Below the pieces are notes generated by a model, which saw only the letters and a list, made by a program, of their open reading frames with translations, was not told the origin of the DNA and did not search any database. From Georgfuchsia sp049276455 (GTDB lineage Bacteria > Pseudomonadota > Gammaproteobacteria > Burkholderiales > Rhodocyclaceae), in the NCBI GenBank assembly GCA_049276455.1, contig JBASWL010000271.1, positions 4,106-68,105 of the forward strand: DNA of 64,000 bases. Reading direction: 5' to 3'. A program made the translations under genes and the position numbers. This document shows positions 8,638 to 16,846 of this stretch, piece after piece (the stretch's first letter is position 1; every line of letters starts with the position of its first letter).

Positions 8638-8973
8638 ATGGCTACTAATGTGCAACTAGGCCCATTGACGCCAACAATAATGGAACCGGTAGCGGCGCCT
8701 GGCGCCGCTACCGGCGTTTCTGTTGCTGCGCCATCCATGGCAACCTCATCCCCCGCAGCACTGTTAATGATCGCGCAGCAGGTAGGCGAAGGACTCAAGG
8801 CAAAATCCGCCGGTCTCGACTATCACGTTGACATGGTCAGTGGCATGCCCCGGATTCGCATCATCGACAGACAAACCATGCAGATCATCCGCCAGATTCC
8901 CTCGGATGAAGTATTGACCATACATCGGGCGCTTGAGGGAATGGCTGGAGTTTTGGTCAGCGATAAAGTCTAG
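8638..8973 (+). CDS. flaG: FlaG family protein
   Basis: A 111-aa protein. The C-terminal 60 residues match the FlaG family (LDYHVDMVSGMPRIRIIDRQTMQIIRQIPSDEVL). FlaG proteins affect filament length in some bacteria; the exact role is unsettled. The N-terminal 45 residues are Ala/Pro-rich and low complexity and are encoded in part by a perfect 29-base palindrome (8686-8714), which may have expanded that region. The start follows AGAGGTAAGAAA, a fair ribosome binding site. It sits between fliC and fliD, the usual place. Confidence 0.92.
   Translation: MATNVQLGPLTPTIMEPVAAPGAATGVSVAAPSMATSSPAALLMIAQQVGEGLKAKSAGLDYHVDMVSGMPRIRIIDRQTMQIIRQIPSDEVLTIHRALEGMAGVLVSDKV
8686..8714. repeat. 29-base perfect palindrome inside flaG
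   Basis: CCGGTAGCGGCGCC (8686-8699), a single central T, and the exact reverse complement GGCGCCGCTACCGG (8701-8714). It lies in the 5' part of flaG and encodes the Ala/Pro-rich stretch PVAAPGAATG. A hairpin this strong near the start of a coding region could affect translation of flaG. Confidence 0.85.
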
Positions 8974-9005
8974 TCAATAAACACCGACGCCTATAGCCTT
9001 TTCCC

Positions 9006-9033
9006 TAAAGTATGGGAAGCTGGCTGCCGAAAT
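9006..9033 (+). promoter_or_regulatory. Probable FliA promoter of fliD
   Basis: TAAA (9006-9009), 16 bases, GCCGAAAT (9026-9033), a 6 of 8 match to the FliA -10 element with one base more than the ideal spacing. It lies 38 bases before the fliD start, where a late-gene promoter is expected. Confidence 0.6.
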
Positions 9034-9070
9034 TACATTAGGTACTTAATCAACTTCGGGAGTCACCACA

Positions 9071-10507
9071 ATGACGACACTTTCATCTCCGGGCATCAGT
9101 TCCGGTCTGGACGTCAATGGCATTGTGACCCAGTTGATGACGCTGGAGCAGCAACCCCTGAAGCTGCTGCAGAAACAGCAGAGTTCCTACAATACTCAAA
9201 TTTCCTCCATCGGCCAGATACAAAGCATGATGGCTGGATTCCAGACTGCTGCGGAGGGACTTTCCTCGGCATCCGCCAACCCTGTCTTCAAGGCTACATC
9301 GGCAGACAGCTCGGTTTTTTCCGCGACGGCATCGGCGACTGCGGTCGCCGGCAGTTATGCGATCGGCGTGTCTCAACTGGCCCAGTCCCAGAAAATCGTC
9401 GCCAGCGGCGTCACCGACATGGCGGCCTCGATAGGAGCCGGCACAGCGACGACGCTGACCATCGATTTCGGCACCATCAGTGGAGGCGCCTACGACAGTG
9501 GCAGCGGCACATACAGCGGCGCCAGCTTCGATGTAAATGCGGACAAAACCCAGATCGTCGTGGACATCGATGACAGCAACAACACGCTGCCAGGTATCCG
9601 CGATGCGATCAACTCCAAAAATGCAGGGGTCAGTGCCACCATAGTCAATGACGGCAGCGGAACGCCCTATCGCCTGGTACTGACCTCCACCGACACCGGA
9701 GCAGCCAGCAGCCTTCGTATTGGCGTCGCCGGCGACGCGACACTGCAAACCCTGCTCGCTTATGACCCTGCCGGTACGCAGAATCTGTCCCAACACCAGG
9801 TTGCCCAGGACGCCGGCTTGTCGGTGGACGGCATCGCCATCACCAGCGCCAGCAATAGTGTGTCAGACGCGATAGAGGGCGTAACGCTCAACCTGCTTGA
9901 GTTGAACACGCCATCAACCACCCAACTCACTGTCTCGCACGACAGCTCGGCGTTGACCAATGCACTCAACGCGCTTGTCTCCGCATACAACAATGTCGAC
10001 AAAGTCATCGCTAGCGCCACTGCGCAGGGTGCCACGATGCAGGGCGATTCGACCATTCTGGCGATACAGCGCCAGTTGCGCAATGCATTGAGCGCAATGC
10101 AAAGCAACAGTGGAGTCTATAGCTCACTGGCCGACATCAATGTAACCCTGCAGAAGGACGGCACGCTGGCGATCGACTCGACCAAATTGCAGGCCAGGAT
10201 CGACAGCAATCTGTCTGATGTCACGGCGGTGATATCGGCCTTCGGTACGTCACTCGGCGCGATTTCAGACCTCATCAGTGATAGCAGCACCGGTGAACTC
10301 GCCAACGAAACAGCGGGCATCAATGCCGCCATCAAGGACAACGCCAATCAGCAGGATGCGTTCTCCCGGCGTCTGACCACGACCGAAGCCACACTCCGGG
10401 CGCAGTTCTCCGCACTCGACGCCCTGATGGTCAAAATGAATCAGACCAGCAACTTCCTGCAACAGCAGTTCTACAAGACAACCACAACCAATTCGTCGGG
10501 AGGATAA
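9071..10507 (+). CDS. fliD: Flagellar filament cap protein FliD
   Basis: A 478-aa cap protein that sits at the filament tip and assists flagellin folding. The N-terminal FliD domain starts with SSPGISSGLDVNGIVTQLM and continues QQPLKLLQKQQSSYNTQIS. The C-terminal domain has the coiled region expected (LVSAYNNVDKVI ... LRAQFSALDALMVKMNQTSNFLQQQF). Length and domain order are normal for the family. The ribosome binding site is CGGGAG. The fliS start codon follows the fliD stop without a gap, so the two are likely co-translated. A FliA-type promoter lies just upstream. Confidence 0.97.
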   Translation: MTTLSSPGISSGLDVNGIVTQLMTLEQQPLKLLQKQQSSYNTQISSIGQIQSMMAGFQTAAEGLSSASANPVFKATSADSSVFSATASATAVAGSYAIGVSQLAQSQKIVASGVTDMAASIGAGTATTLTIDFGTISGGAYDSGSGTYSGASFDVNADKTQIVVDIDDSNNTLPGIRDAINSKNAGVSATIVNDGSGTPYRLVLTSTDTGAASSLRIGVAGDATLQTLLAYDPAGTQNLSQHQVAQDAGLSVDGIAITSASNSVSDAIEGVTLNLLELNTPSTTQLTVSHDSSALTNALNALVSAYNNVDKVIASATAQGATMQGDSTILAIQRQLRNALSAMQSNSGVYSSLADINVTLQKDGTLAIDSTKLQARIDSNLSDVTAVISAFGTSLGAISDLISDSSTGELANETAGINAAIKDNANQQDAFSRRLTTTEATLRAQFSALDALMVKMNQTSNFLQQQFYKTTTTNSSGG

Positions 10508-10948
10508 ATGTTTGCTCCAACTCATACGGCAGCAGCCAGAGCCTATGCACAGGTAGGCGTCGAGACCGGTGTCGCTACCGCAGACCCGCACAAACTGGTA
10601 CTCATGCTGTTCGAGGGCGCGCAGCTCGCCATTATCAAGGCCAAGCTGAACATGCAGGGCAACAATATTGTGGCCAAGGGCGAAGCCATTTCCCAGGCAA
10701 TCTCCATTATCGACCAGGGGTTGAAAGCCAGCCTCGACGTCAAAGCCGGCGGCAAGATGGCGGAAAAACTTTATGCCCTTTACGAGTACATGTGCCACCG
10801 ACTGCTGATGGCAAACCTGAAGAACCAGCCGGAAATTCTCGATGAAGTCACCAGTCTGCTACGTGAATTGAATGGCGCATGGAACTCGATAGGGACAAAC
10901 CAGGGTGGCAGCCCCACCTGTGTTGAAAACAAATTGCGCAGAGTCTGA
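10508..10948 (+). CDS. fliS: Flagellin export chaperone FliS
   Basis: A 146-aa cytoplasmic chaperone that binds the flagellin C-terminus and prevents early polymerisation. The characteristic stretch ADPHKLVLMLFEGAQLAI is near residues 25-42, and LYALYEYMCHRLLMANLKN follows in the second half. The start codon directly abuts the fliD stop. The extreme C-terminus (GGSPTCVENKLRRV) is family-variable. It is followed by fliT, the usual fliDST order. Confidence 0.95.
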   Translation: MFAPTHTAAARAYAQVGVETGVATADPHKLVLMLFEGAQLAIIKAKLNMQGNNIVAKGEAISQAISIIDQGLKASLDVKAGGKMAEKLYALYEYMCHRLLMANLKNQPEILDEVTSLLRELNGAWNSIGTNQGGSPTCVENKLRRV

Positions 10949-10965
10949 AGTTGCAAGGAATAGAA

Positions 10966-11289
10966 ATGATGCAGACCTATGAACTTCTCGAGGGTACCTC
11001 GCGCAGCATGCTGGATGCCGCGCGCAATGCTGAGTGGAGACGGTTGGCGAGCCTGGAGCGGGATTGCCGCAAACTCATTGAGAATCTTCCTGACGACGAT
11101 GATGATGGGCTGTATCTGGACGATATACAGCTGCGGCGCAAACATGAAATTATCCATCGGATACTCGCCGATGACGCCGAAATCCGCGATCTGGTCGAAC
11201 CCTGGATGGCGCGGGCAAGGCAGTTTCTAACCTCGCTCGCGCTGGAGCGCAAGCTGAGGCAGAGCTATCCTCGTAGCCGTTCGCCATGA
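10966..11289 (+). CDS. fliT: FliT-like flagellar chaperone
   Basis: A 107-aa mostly helical, charged protein in the fliT position after fliS. The sequence (YELLEGTSRSMLDAARNAEWRRL; later HEIIHRILADDAEIRDLVEPW) fits the FliT family, whose members chaperone the cap protein and in enterics also inhibit FlhDC. The ATG at 10966 was chosen because AAGGA lies just upstream; an in-frame TTG exists at 10951. FliT proteins diverge quickly, so assignment rests partly on position. Confidence 0.8.
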   Translation: MMQTYELLEGTSRSMLDAARNAEWRRLASLERDCRKLIENLPDDDDDGLYLDDIQLRRKHEIIHRILADDAEIRDLVEPWMARARQFLTSLALERKLRQSYPRSRSP

Positions 11290-11323
11290 AGCTGTCTGGG
11301 TACTTCATCCTCTCCGAGCCGTC

Positions 11324-12370
11324 ATGTTGCAGCCAGACTTGAACCTGCAGGTCAGGCTCCTGTCCGACGCACTTAAACTTCCGCCTGTGGCGGGGGATCG
11401 AGTCAGCAGCGTTACCCGACTGGTGCCAGGGCAAGCCGTGATGGCACGGATACAGGAACAACTCCCGGATGGTCGCTTTAAAGTGCAGGTTGCCGGAAAC
11501 AGCCTGTCCATGCAACTTCCCGCTGAAACCCAGGTCGGTCAAAGTGTGCGCATGGTTTACGTCGGTCCCGAACCGCGACTCAGTTTCGCCCTGCTGGAAA
11601 CACCCGGCAGGGAAAGTTACACGACCAACATGAGCAGCGCGGGACGTCTCGTGTCATCTCTGGTACTCGGCACTCAGGCCAATCCCCTCCAGACTGCTGA
11701 CGCTGCGCCTGTGCTTGCATCCATGCCCATGGCCGGTGTCGAGATCGAATCCAGTTTGCGCCAGACTCTGTCACAAAGCGGATTGTTTTACGAATCCCAC
11801 CAGGCACAGTGGGTTGCCGGCGACCATTCACTAGAACAGTTGCTAAAGGAACCGCAGGGGCGTTTGTCGCCCCAATTGGCAAGCCACACCGCTATGCTCG
11901 CGCGCGGATCGCACGACATCGCGCAGATGACAATGTCCGTAATTGCGTCGCAAGACGAAGCCGCGACAGCAGCCAGTCAGCTACCGAAAGCACAGGAAAT
12001 TCCGTCCCATCCCGCCACTTTGCCTATCATTCAGCATCAGCTGTCGGTACTCGAAACCGGCCATATCTTCTGGCAGGGGCAGATTTGGCCCGGGCAGACC
12101 ATGGACTGGAAAGTATACGAACAACCCCAAGGTGGTGGCCCCGACCAACAACAATCGAGCTGGGATAGTCGGCTCAGCCTTGACATGGCCATGCTGGGGC
12201 CAGTCGATGCCCGTCTGCATATCCAGCAAGGCAAGGTCGCCATCATTCTGCAAGCAGATAACGAAGATGCCATTGACCTGATGCAACAACACGGCCCGGA
12301 ATTGATCCATGCCCTGGAGAGCAAGGGACTCCCTGTCTCTGCTTTCAGCGTGACCAGCCATGGTGACTGA
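11324..12370 (+). CDS. FliK-like flagellar hook-length control domain protein
   Basis: A 348-aa protein with a C-terminal hook-length control (Flg_hook) domain around residues 240-345 (WDSRLSLDMAMLGPVDARLHI; ALESKGLPVSAFSV). The N-terminal half has no clear domain. It is distinct from the canonical fliK at 20418, so the locus has two FliK-type proteins. Its last 11 bases overlap the start of a gene for a FlhB C-terminal-like protein. FliK contacts the FlhB C-terminal domain to switch export specificity, so these two genes may work as a secondary pair (inference). Confidence 0.82.
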   Translation: MLQPDLNLQVRLLSDALKLPPVAGDRVSSVTRLVPGQAVMARIQEQLPDGRFKVQVAGNSLSMQLPAETQVGQSVRMVYVGPEPRLSFALLETPGRESYTTNMSSAGRLVSSLVLGTQANPLQTADAAPVLASMPMAGVEIESSLRQTLSQSGLFYESHQAQWVAGDHSLEQLLKEPQGRLSPQLASHTAMLARGSHDIAQMTMSVIASQDEAATAASQLPKAQEIPSHPATLPIIQHQLSVLETGHIFWQGQIWPGQTMDWKVYEQPQGGGPDQQQSSWDSRLSLDMAMLGPVDARLHIQQGKVAIILQADNEDAIDLMQQHGPELIHALESKGLPVSAFSVTSHGD

Positions 12371-12632
12371 CCGCCGCTCCAGTGCGGTCGCGCTAGCCTA
12401 CCAGCCAGGCAAGCCCGCGCCACAGTTAGTCGCCAAGGGCCGTGGTCTGGTGGCCGAGGCGATCATCGCGAAAGCCAGGGAACATGGTGTTTATGTTCAC
12501 GAATCACCTGAACTGGTTTCCCTGCTGATGCAGGTCGACCTTGATCAGTACATTCCACCTGAACTCTACCTGGCAATTGCCGAGCTTCTTGCCTGGCTTT
12601 ACCGTCTTGAGAAAGGAGGGCACAAGACATGA
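12360..12632 (+). CDS. FlhB C-terminal-domain-like protein (FlhX type)
   Basis: A 90-aa soluble protein matching the cytoplasmic C-terminal region of FlhB/YscU export-gate proteins (AVALAYQPGKPAPQLVAKGRG; YIPPELYLAIAELLAWLYRL). There are no membrane segments, and the NPTH self-cleavage motif is absent, since the protein begins downstream of where that motif would lie. Similar stand-alone proteins (FlhX, YlqH) are known in other bacteria and can replace the cleaved FlhB fragment. The start overlaps the FliK-like gene by 11 bases and the end overlaps the PilZ gene by 4. Confidence 0.88.
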   Translation: MVTDRRSSAVALAYQPGKPAPQLVAKGRGLVAEAIIAKAREHGVYVHESPELVSLLMQVDLDQYIPPELYLAIAELLAWLYRLEKGGHKT

Positions 12633-13387
12633 ACAAGCGCGCCAAAAACCTCACCATCAACGAAGAAGAAAGCAAGTGCCTCATCCATTCGCACACCGAG
12701 ATTGTGTATCTCGTGCGCAGCATCATGAAGCACAACGCCTTGATCACGGCCTATTTCAATGCTGGCCGCGAATTCATTTTGACCTCCATCGTCGGCATTG
12801 ATCCTGCGAACAACGTACTGCTGCTGGATCTCGGGCCGGATGAAGACTTGAACAAAAGGCTTGTCGAAAGCAAGCAACTGTTGTTAACCACTACGCACCA
12901 GCACGTCAAGGTGAAGTTTTCGGGAACCGCAGCTACCCGAGTCATCCACGAGGGCCACGCCGCCATCCGCATAGGCATACCGCAGCAACTCGTCCGCATG
13001 CAGCGCCGCGAGTACTACCGCATTGCCACGGGCATCGTCAATCCGCTCAAGTGCAAAATCATACTGCCCTTCGACGGCGGGGACGACATGGCGGAGATAA
13101 CAGTGCTGGACATCAGCTGCGGCGGTCTGGCACTCATCGATCAGCACCACGCCATCGATCTCGAACCCGGCAATTCATATGACGAATGCAATCTCGCCCT
13201 GTCCGATGTAGACGTCATTGCCGCGGGACTCAAGGTCTGCAATACCTATGAGGTCACCTTGCGCAACGGCCTCACCTGCAAGCGCTCGGGCTGCCAGTTC
13301 ATCGACATGCAAGAAAGCGATCGCAGCCGGGTGCAGCGCTACATAACACGACTGGAGAGAGACCACAATGCCACGGGCGGGCGCTAA
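12629..13387 (+). CDS. ycgR: YcgR-type flagellar brake protein (PilZ domain)
   Basis: A 252-aa c-di-GMP receptor. An N-terminal YcgR domain (about residues 20-120) is followed by a PilZ domain with the binding motifs QRREYYRI (RxxxR type, near residue 129) and DISCGG (D/NxSxxG). On binding c-di-GMP such proteins act on the MotA/FliG interface and slow the motor. The start overlaps the FlhX-like gene by four bases (ATGA). The two GGDEF genes upstream and the EAL and HD-GYP genes in the same locus are plausible sources and sinks of its ligand. Confidence 0.92.
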   Translation: MNKRAKNLTINEEESKCLIHSHTEIVYLVRSIMKHNALITAYFNAGREFILTSIVGIDPANNVLLLDLGPDEDLNKRLVESKQLLLTTTHQHVKVKFSGTAATRVIHEGHAAIRIGIPQQLVRMQRREYYRIATGIVNPLKCKIILPFDGGDDMAEITVLDISCGGLALIDQHHAIDLEPGNSYDECNLALSDVDVIAAGLKVCNTYEVTLRNGLTCKRSGCQFIDMQESDRSRVQRYITRLERDHNATGGR

Positions 13388-13526
13388 TGCGAATGGCCTT
13401 GACTCAAAAGTATTGCAACTCAGTTACCGGCAAATGCAATTGGCACGAACAAGGATGGAACTCCTGCTGGATTTCCTGAAACCATACTCGGATGAATCTG
13501 CATGGAGTATGTTCGCCAGGAACTAA
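13368..13526 (+). CDS. Small unannotated ORF, 52 aa
   Basis: An ORF of 52 codons starting at an ATG preceded by GGAGAG at good spacing; it overlaps the end of the YcgR-type gene by 20 bases. The product has a helical central part, VLQLSYRQMQLARTRMELLL, and ends AWSMFARN. It matches no family I recognise. Its stop overlaps the convergent fliE stop, so it fills the gap exactly. Position and ribosome binding site favour a real small gene in the fliC-ycgR run, but the length allows chance. Confidence 0.45.
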   Translation: MPRAGANANGLDSKVLQLSYRQMQLARTRMELLLDFLKPYSDESAWSMFARN

Positions 13527-13849
13527 AGTTGCATGCTCATGATGTCGTGATAGGCGGATACCACTTTGTTGCGCACCTGAACCGTGGCCTGGAAAGCAAT
13601 GTTGGCCTTGGCTGTGGCGATCATCACCTCATGCAGATTAACGCTGGATGAACCCAGTTCGAAATCCCTGGCCAGACGCTCCGCGTTCTGTTGCGAACCA
13701 TTGACTTGATCAAGCGAGTTCTTGAGCAGATCGCCGAAGGCAGAACTTTTACTGTCCTGCACTGCGCCGGCTGAAGCGGTCTTGCCTGACGCGAGCGCGG
13801 AAGCGGCATGAAGTTGACTAATCAAACTATCGAGGGCTTTGACATCCAT
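13523..13849 (-). CDS. fliE: Flagellar hook-basal body protein FliE
   Basis: A 108-aa protein linking the MS ring to the proximal rod. The C-terminal two thirds carry the family pattern (FGDLLKNSLDQVNGSQQNAE; VNLHEVMIATAKANIAFQ; VRNKVVSAYHDIMSMQL). The ribosome binding site is AGAGGAAC. It is transcribed away from fliF, with the sigma-54 activator gene upstream on the same strand, whereas in many bacteria fliE heads the fliF operon. Its leader resembles that of flgL. Confidence 0.95.
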   Translation of the reverse strand: MDVKALDSLISQLHAASALASGKTASAGAVQDSKSSAFGDLLKNSLDQVNGSQQNAERLARDFELGSSSVNLHEVMIATAKANIAFQATVQVRNKVVSAYHDIMSMQL

Positions 13850-14051
13850 TGCGGTTCCTCTTGTTTAATGTGAAAAACAGGCAAGCGGCGAAGCCGCGAA
13901 AACCAGCGAGGTCGAAAAACAACACTTCGTGCGAATTGAGCGCAGCGAACAAACCAGTAGCCCCGCCCTGGGGCGGGGATGGGGTGGGGGACGTTCAATT
14001 TGCCTTTGCGTTTTTTTAATCATCAGGGGTGCAGTAATCATTCCATGAGCG
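13850..14051 (-). promoter_or_regulatory. fliE leader with hairpins and an element shared with the flgL leader
   Basis: The segment 13946-14017 is similar to 32564-32645 in front of flgL: a GC-rich palindrome (CCCCGCCCTGGGGCGGGG), a G-rich run, then GTTCAATTTGCCTTTGCGTT on the plus strand. A small hairpin, GCGGC-GAA-GCCGC (13885-13897), lies closer to fliE; on the minus strand it is followed by TTGCCTGTTTTT, so it could attenuate read-through from the activator gene. Confidence 0.6.
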
Positions 14052-15014
14052 TTAGTTGAAGGCTTCAGCACGGTACTGGCTCAACTTGCTGCGCAGGGTG
14101 CGCTCGCTGATACCCAGTTTCTGCACGGCGAGTTTGCGACTCCAATTCACCGTAGCCAGGGTTTCGAGAATGTGGTTGCGCTCCAGCGACTTCATGTCGA
14201 GCGGGAACGTTGCTGTAGTGGAGGAGTCGACGCTGTCGGCTTTTGCGCTGGCGGGCAGACTCAGATGCTCGGCTTCGATGCAGGCGCCGTCACTCAGGAT
14301 CAAAGTGCGCTGCATGACGTTCTGCAATTCACGCACATTGCCCGGCCAGTGATACTTCAGCAGGGATTGCACGGCAGCGGGTGACAATTCTGGCACCGGC
14401 TGGGCGCCGGCCGCGCACAGTTGCACCAGCGTGGCCCGCGCCAGCGCGACAATGTCGCCGGGCCGCTGCTTCAGGGCTGCAATCTGCATGGGGAATACGT
14501 TGAGCCGGTAATACAGATCGGCCCTGAACCTGCCCTGCTCCACCAGCCTGGCCATGTCATTGTTCGATGTGGCAATGATACGCACATCAAGGGCTATGGT
14601 TTTGCTGCTGCCCACTCTTTCAAGTTCGCGCTCCTGCAGGACACGCAGCAGTTTGGCCTGCAGCGTCAGCGGCATTTCGGATATTTCGTCGAGCAGTAGC
14701 GTGCCCTTTTGCGCCTGCTCGAACTTGCCCGACTGACTGCGGACTGCACCGGTATATGCGCCTTTCTCGGCACCAAACAAGGTGGCCTCCAGCAGAGTAT
14801 CTGGAATCGCCGCGCAGTTGACGGCGATGAAGGATCGCGCCGCCCGCTTCGACTGTGCGTGAATGTAGCGCGCGATGACCTCCTTGCCGCAACCGGTAGG
14901 GCCAACCAGCAGAACCGTGGCATCGCTTGCGGCCACCCGCCTGGCAAGATCGAGTAAGGCAATGGACTGACTGTCTTCGGCGACAATGCTTTTGGCGATG
15001 TCTCCAGAACTCAT
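14052..15014 (-). CDS. Sigma-54-dependent activator without receiver domain (FleR/FlrC-like)
   Basis: A 320-aa AAA+ enhancer-binding protein. Walker A is GPTGCGKE (near residue 38), the sigma-54 contact loop is GAYTGA (a tolerated Tyr variant of GAFTGA), Walker B is GTLLLDEISEMP, and the arginine-finger region FRADLYYRLNVFP is present. A C-terminal Fis-type HTH (RKLAVQKLGISERTLRSKL) completes it. No N-terminal receiver is present, only about 20 residues. It should activate RpoN promoters, probably flagellar ones by position. The start at 15014 follows GGGGGAAGATGA; an ATG five codons earlier is possible. It is divergent from fliF and upstream of fliE. Confidence 0.9.
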   Translation of the reverse strand: MSSGDIAKSIVAEDSQSIALLDLARRVAASDATVLLVGPTGCGKEVIARYIHAQSKRAARSFIAVNCAAIPDTLLEATLFGAEKGAYTGAVRSQSGKFEQAQKGTLLLDEISEMPLTLQAKLLRVLQERELERVGSSKTIALDVRIIATSNNDMARLVEQGRFRADLYYRLNVFPMQIAALKQRPGDIVALARATLVQLCAAGAQPVPELSPAAVQSLLKYHWPGNVRELQNVMQRTLILSDGACIEAEHLSLPASAKADSVDSSTTATFPLDMKSLERNHILETLATVNWSRKLAVQKLGISERTLRSKLSQYRAEAFN

Positions 15015-15241
15015 TTCATCTTCCCCCATATTCCGCAGCCGACACTTTCTTCAGTGACGGCAAAGATTAGTCCCGCGACAAACCGTCCCGGCCAAAGAAC
15101 AGGCAGGCCAACAACCCTTCTGTTTTTGCGACGGCCGATGGCGCAACAGAAGAATAATCATCGCCACGACAGACCCGGTATGTCGCTTTTTCGGGGAAGC
15201 ATCGGTCATGAACATCGCACTAATGAAGCAGGAGCACACCC

Positions 15242-16846
15242 ATGGCGGCTGAAGGAAATTCGCTGATCACAAGGCTGCCCGCCCTGCTGGGGCCGGCCAA
15301 CATGCCGACGCTGGGGATACTGATCGGACTGGCGGCATTTGTTGCCCTGTTGTTCGGCGCCTGGTCGTGGAGCCAGGCACCGGAATATCGCGTGCTCTAT
15401 TCGAATGTTTCCGATCGGGATGGCGGCGATATTGTCGCCGCGCTGCAGAAAATCAACGTGCCCTACAAATTCACCGATGGCGGCGGTGCAATTCTGGTGC
15501 CCGCGCCGTACGTTTACGAGGCGCGTCTGCGCCTGGCCAGTCAGGGCTTGCCCAAAGGCAGTTTGGTGGGTTTCGAATTGATGGAAAACCCCAAGTTCGG
15601 CACCAGCCAGTTCCTCGAACAAGTCAATTACCAGCGTGCGCTGGAAGGTGAACTGGCGCGTTCCATCCAGTCTCTGTCCGCGGTCGCCGGCGCACGGGTA
15701 CATCTGGCCCTGGTCAAACCCTCGGTTTTCTATCGCGAGCAACAAAAGCCAACCGCCTCGGTCATTGTCAATCTTCATCCGGGGCGGAATCTGGAACCGG
15801 ACCAGGTCAGCGCCATCGCGCATCTGGTTTCAAGCAGCATCCCCGACCTGTCGCTGAAAAACATTTCCATCATTGACCAGAACGGCGACCTGCTGAGCAC
15901 AGAGCGCAACGCCGGCAATCACGGGATCGATCCCGGCCAGATCAAATATGTGCAGGATCTGGAGCAATCCTATGCGAAGCGGATCGAATCGATTCTGGCT
16001 CCGCTGGTCGGCTACGAAAACGTGCGCGCCCAGGTTACGGCGGACATCGATTTTTCGCAAATCGAAAAGGCCGAGGAACTCTACAAGCCCAATCAGAATC
16101 CGGCGGATGCGGTAATCCGCAGTCAGCAGACCAGCGAATCGAATTCCGGCGCCAGCGCCCAGCCGGGCGGTGTGCCCGGCGCACTCAGCAATCAGCCCCC
16201 TGCCCAGGCCAGCGCACCAATCACGGCGCCGGGCGGCGCCACGGCGGCAGTGAGTAGCACCTCGGGCAATACTCGCAAGGACTCGACCATCAACTATGAA
16301 ATCAACAAAACCATCCGCCATGTGCAACAGCCCTTTGGCGGCATCAAACGCCTTTCTGCCGCCGTGGTGGTTAACTATCGCAAGGTAACCAGCAAATCCG
16401 GCAAGGTGAGCTATCGTCCGTTGAGCGCGCCGGAACTGGGCCAGATCAACGATCTGGTCAAGGAGGCCATGGGCTACGACAAGGAACGCGGCGACACGCT
16501 GAATGTTGCCAACAGCCAGTTCACGATCCCTGAACAGGAAGTCGTAGTGGAAACGCCGTTCTGGAAAAAGCCTTCCACCATCCTGGAAGCCAAGGATATT
16601 GCCAAACAGTTGTTGATCGCCGGCGTGGCAATATTCCTGGTACTCGGCGTATTGCGTCCGCTACTCAAGGATCTCGCACAGGCACGCACCAGATCCCTTC
16701 CACCGATGATGACGCCAGAAGGGCAAATGATCACGCAGGCGGCATCCACTCAACAAATGGATCTGGAGAAGGTCAAGCAGCTGGCCCGGCAGGAGCCCAA
16801 GCTGGTGGCGAACGTAGTGAAAAACTGGGTGGCCGCAGGTGAGTAG
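15242..16846 (+). CDS. fliF: Flagellar MS-ring protein FliF
   Basis: A 534-aa inner-membrane ring protein. Membrane segments lie near residues 24-44 (LGILIGLAAFVALLFGAWSW) and 455-475 (LLIAGVAIFLVLGVLRPLL). Between them are the secretin-like ring domains (YRVLYSNVSDRDGGDIVAAL; GSLVGFELMENPKFGTSQF; ARVHLALVKPSVF). A long Pro/Ala/Ser-rich loop near residues 290-345 is typical. The C-terminus binds FliG, whose GTG start lies inside the last codons of fliF. It is the first gene of the fliFGHIJKLMNOPQR run. Confidence 0.98.
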   Translation: MAAEGNSLITRLPALLGPANMPTLGILIGLAAFVALLFGAWSWSQAPEYRVLYSNVSDRDGGDIVAALQKINVPYKFTDGGGAILVPAPYVYEARLRLASQGLPKGSLVGFELMENPKFGTSQFLEQVNYQRALEGELARSIQSLSAVAGARVHLALVKPSVFYREQQKPTASVIVNLHPGRNLEPDQVSAIAHLVSSSIPDLSLKNISIIDQNGDLLSTERNAGNHGIDPGQIKYVQDLEQSYAKRIESILAPLVGYENVRAQVTADIDFSQIEKAEELYKPNQNPADAVIRSQQTSESNSGASAQPGGVPGALSNQPPAQASAPITAPGGATAAVSSTSGNTRKDSTINYEINKTIRHVQQPFGGIKRLSAAVVVNYRKVTSKSGKVSYRPLSAPELGQINDLVKEAMGYDKERGDTLNVANSQFTIPEQEVVVETPFWKKPSTILEAKDIAKQLLIAGVAIFLVLGVLRPLLKDLAQARTRSLPPMMTPEGQMITQAASTQQMDLEKVKQLARQEPKLVANVVKNWVAAGE

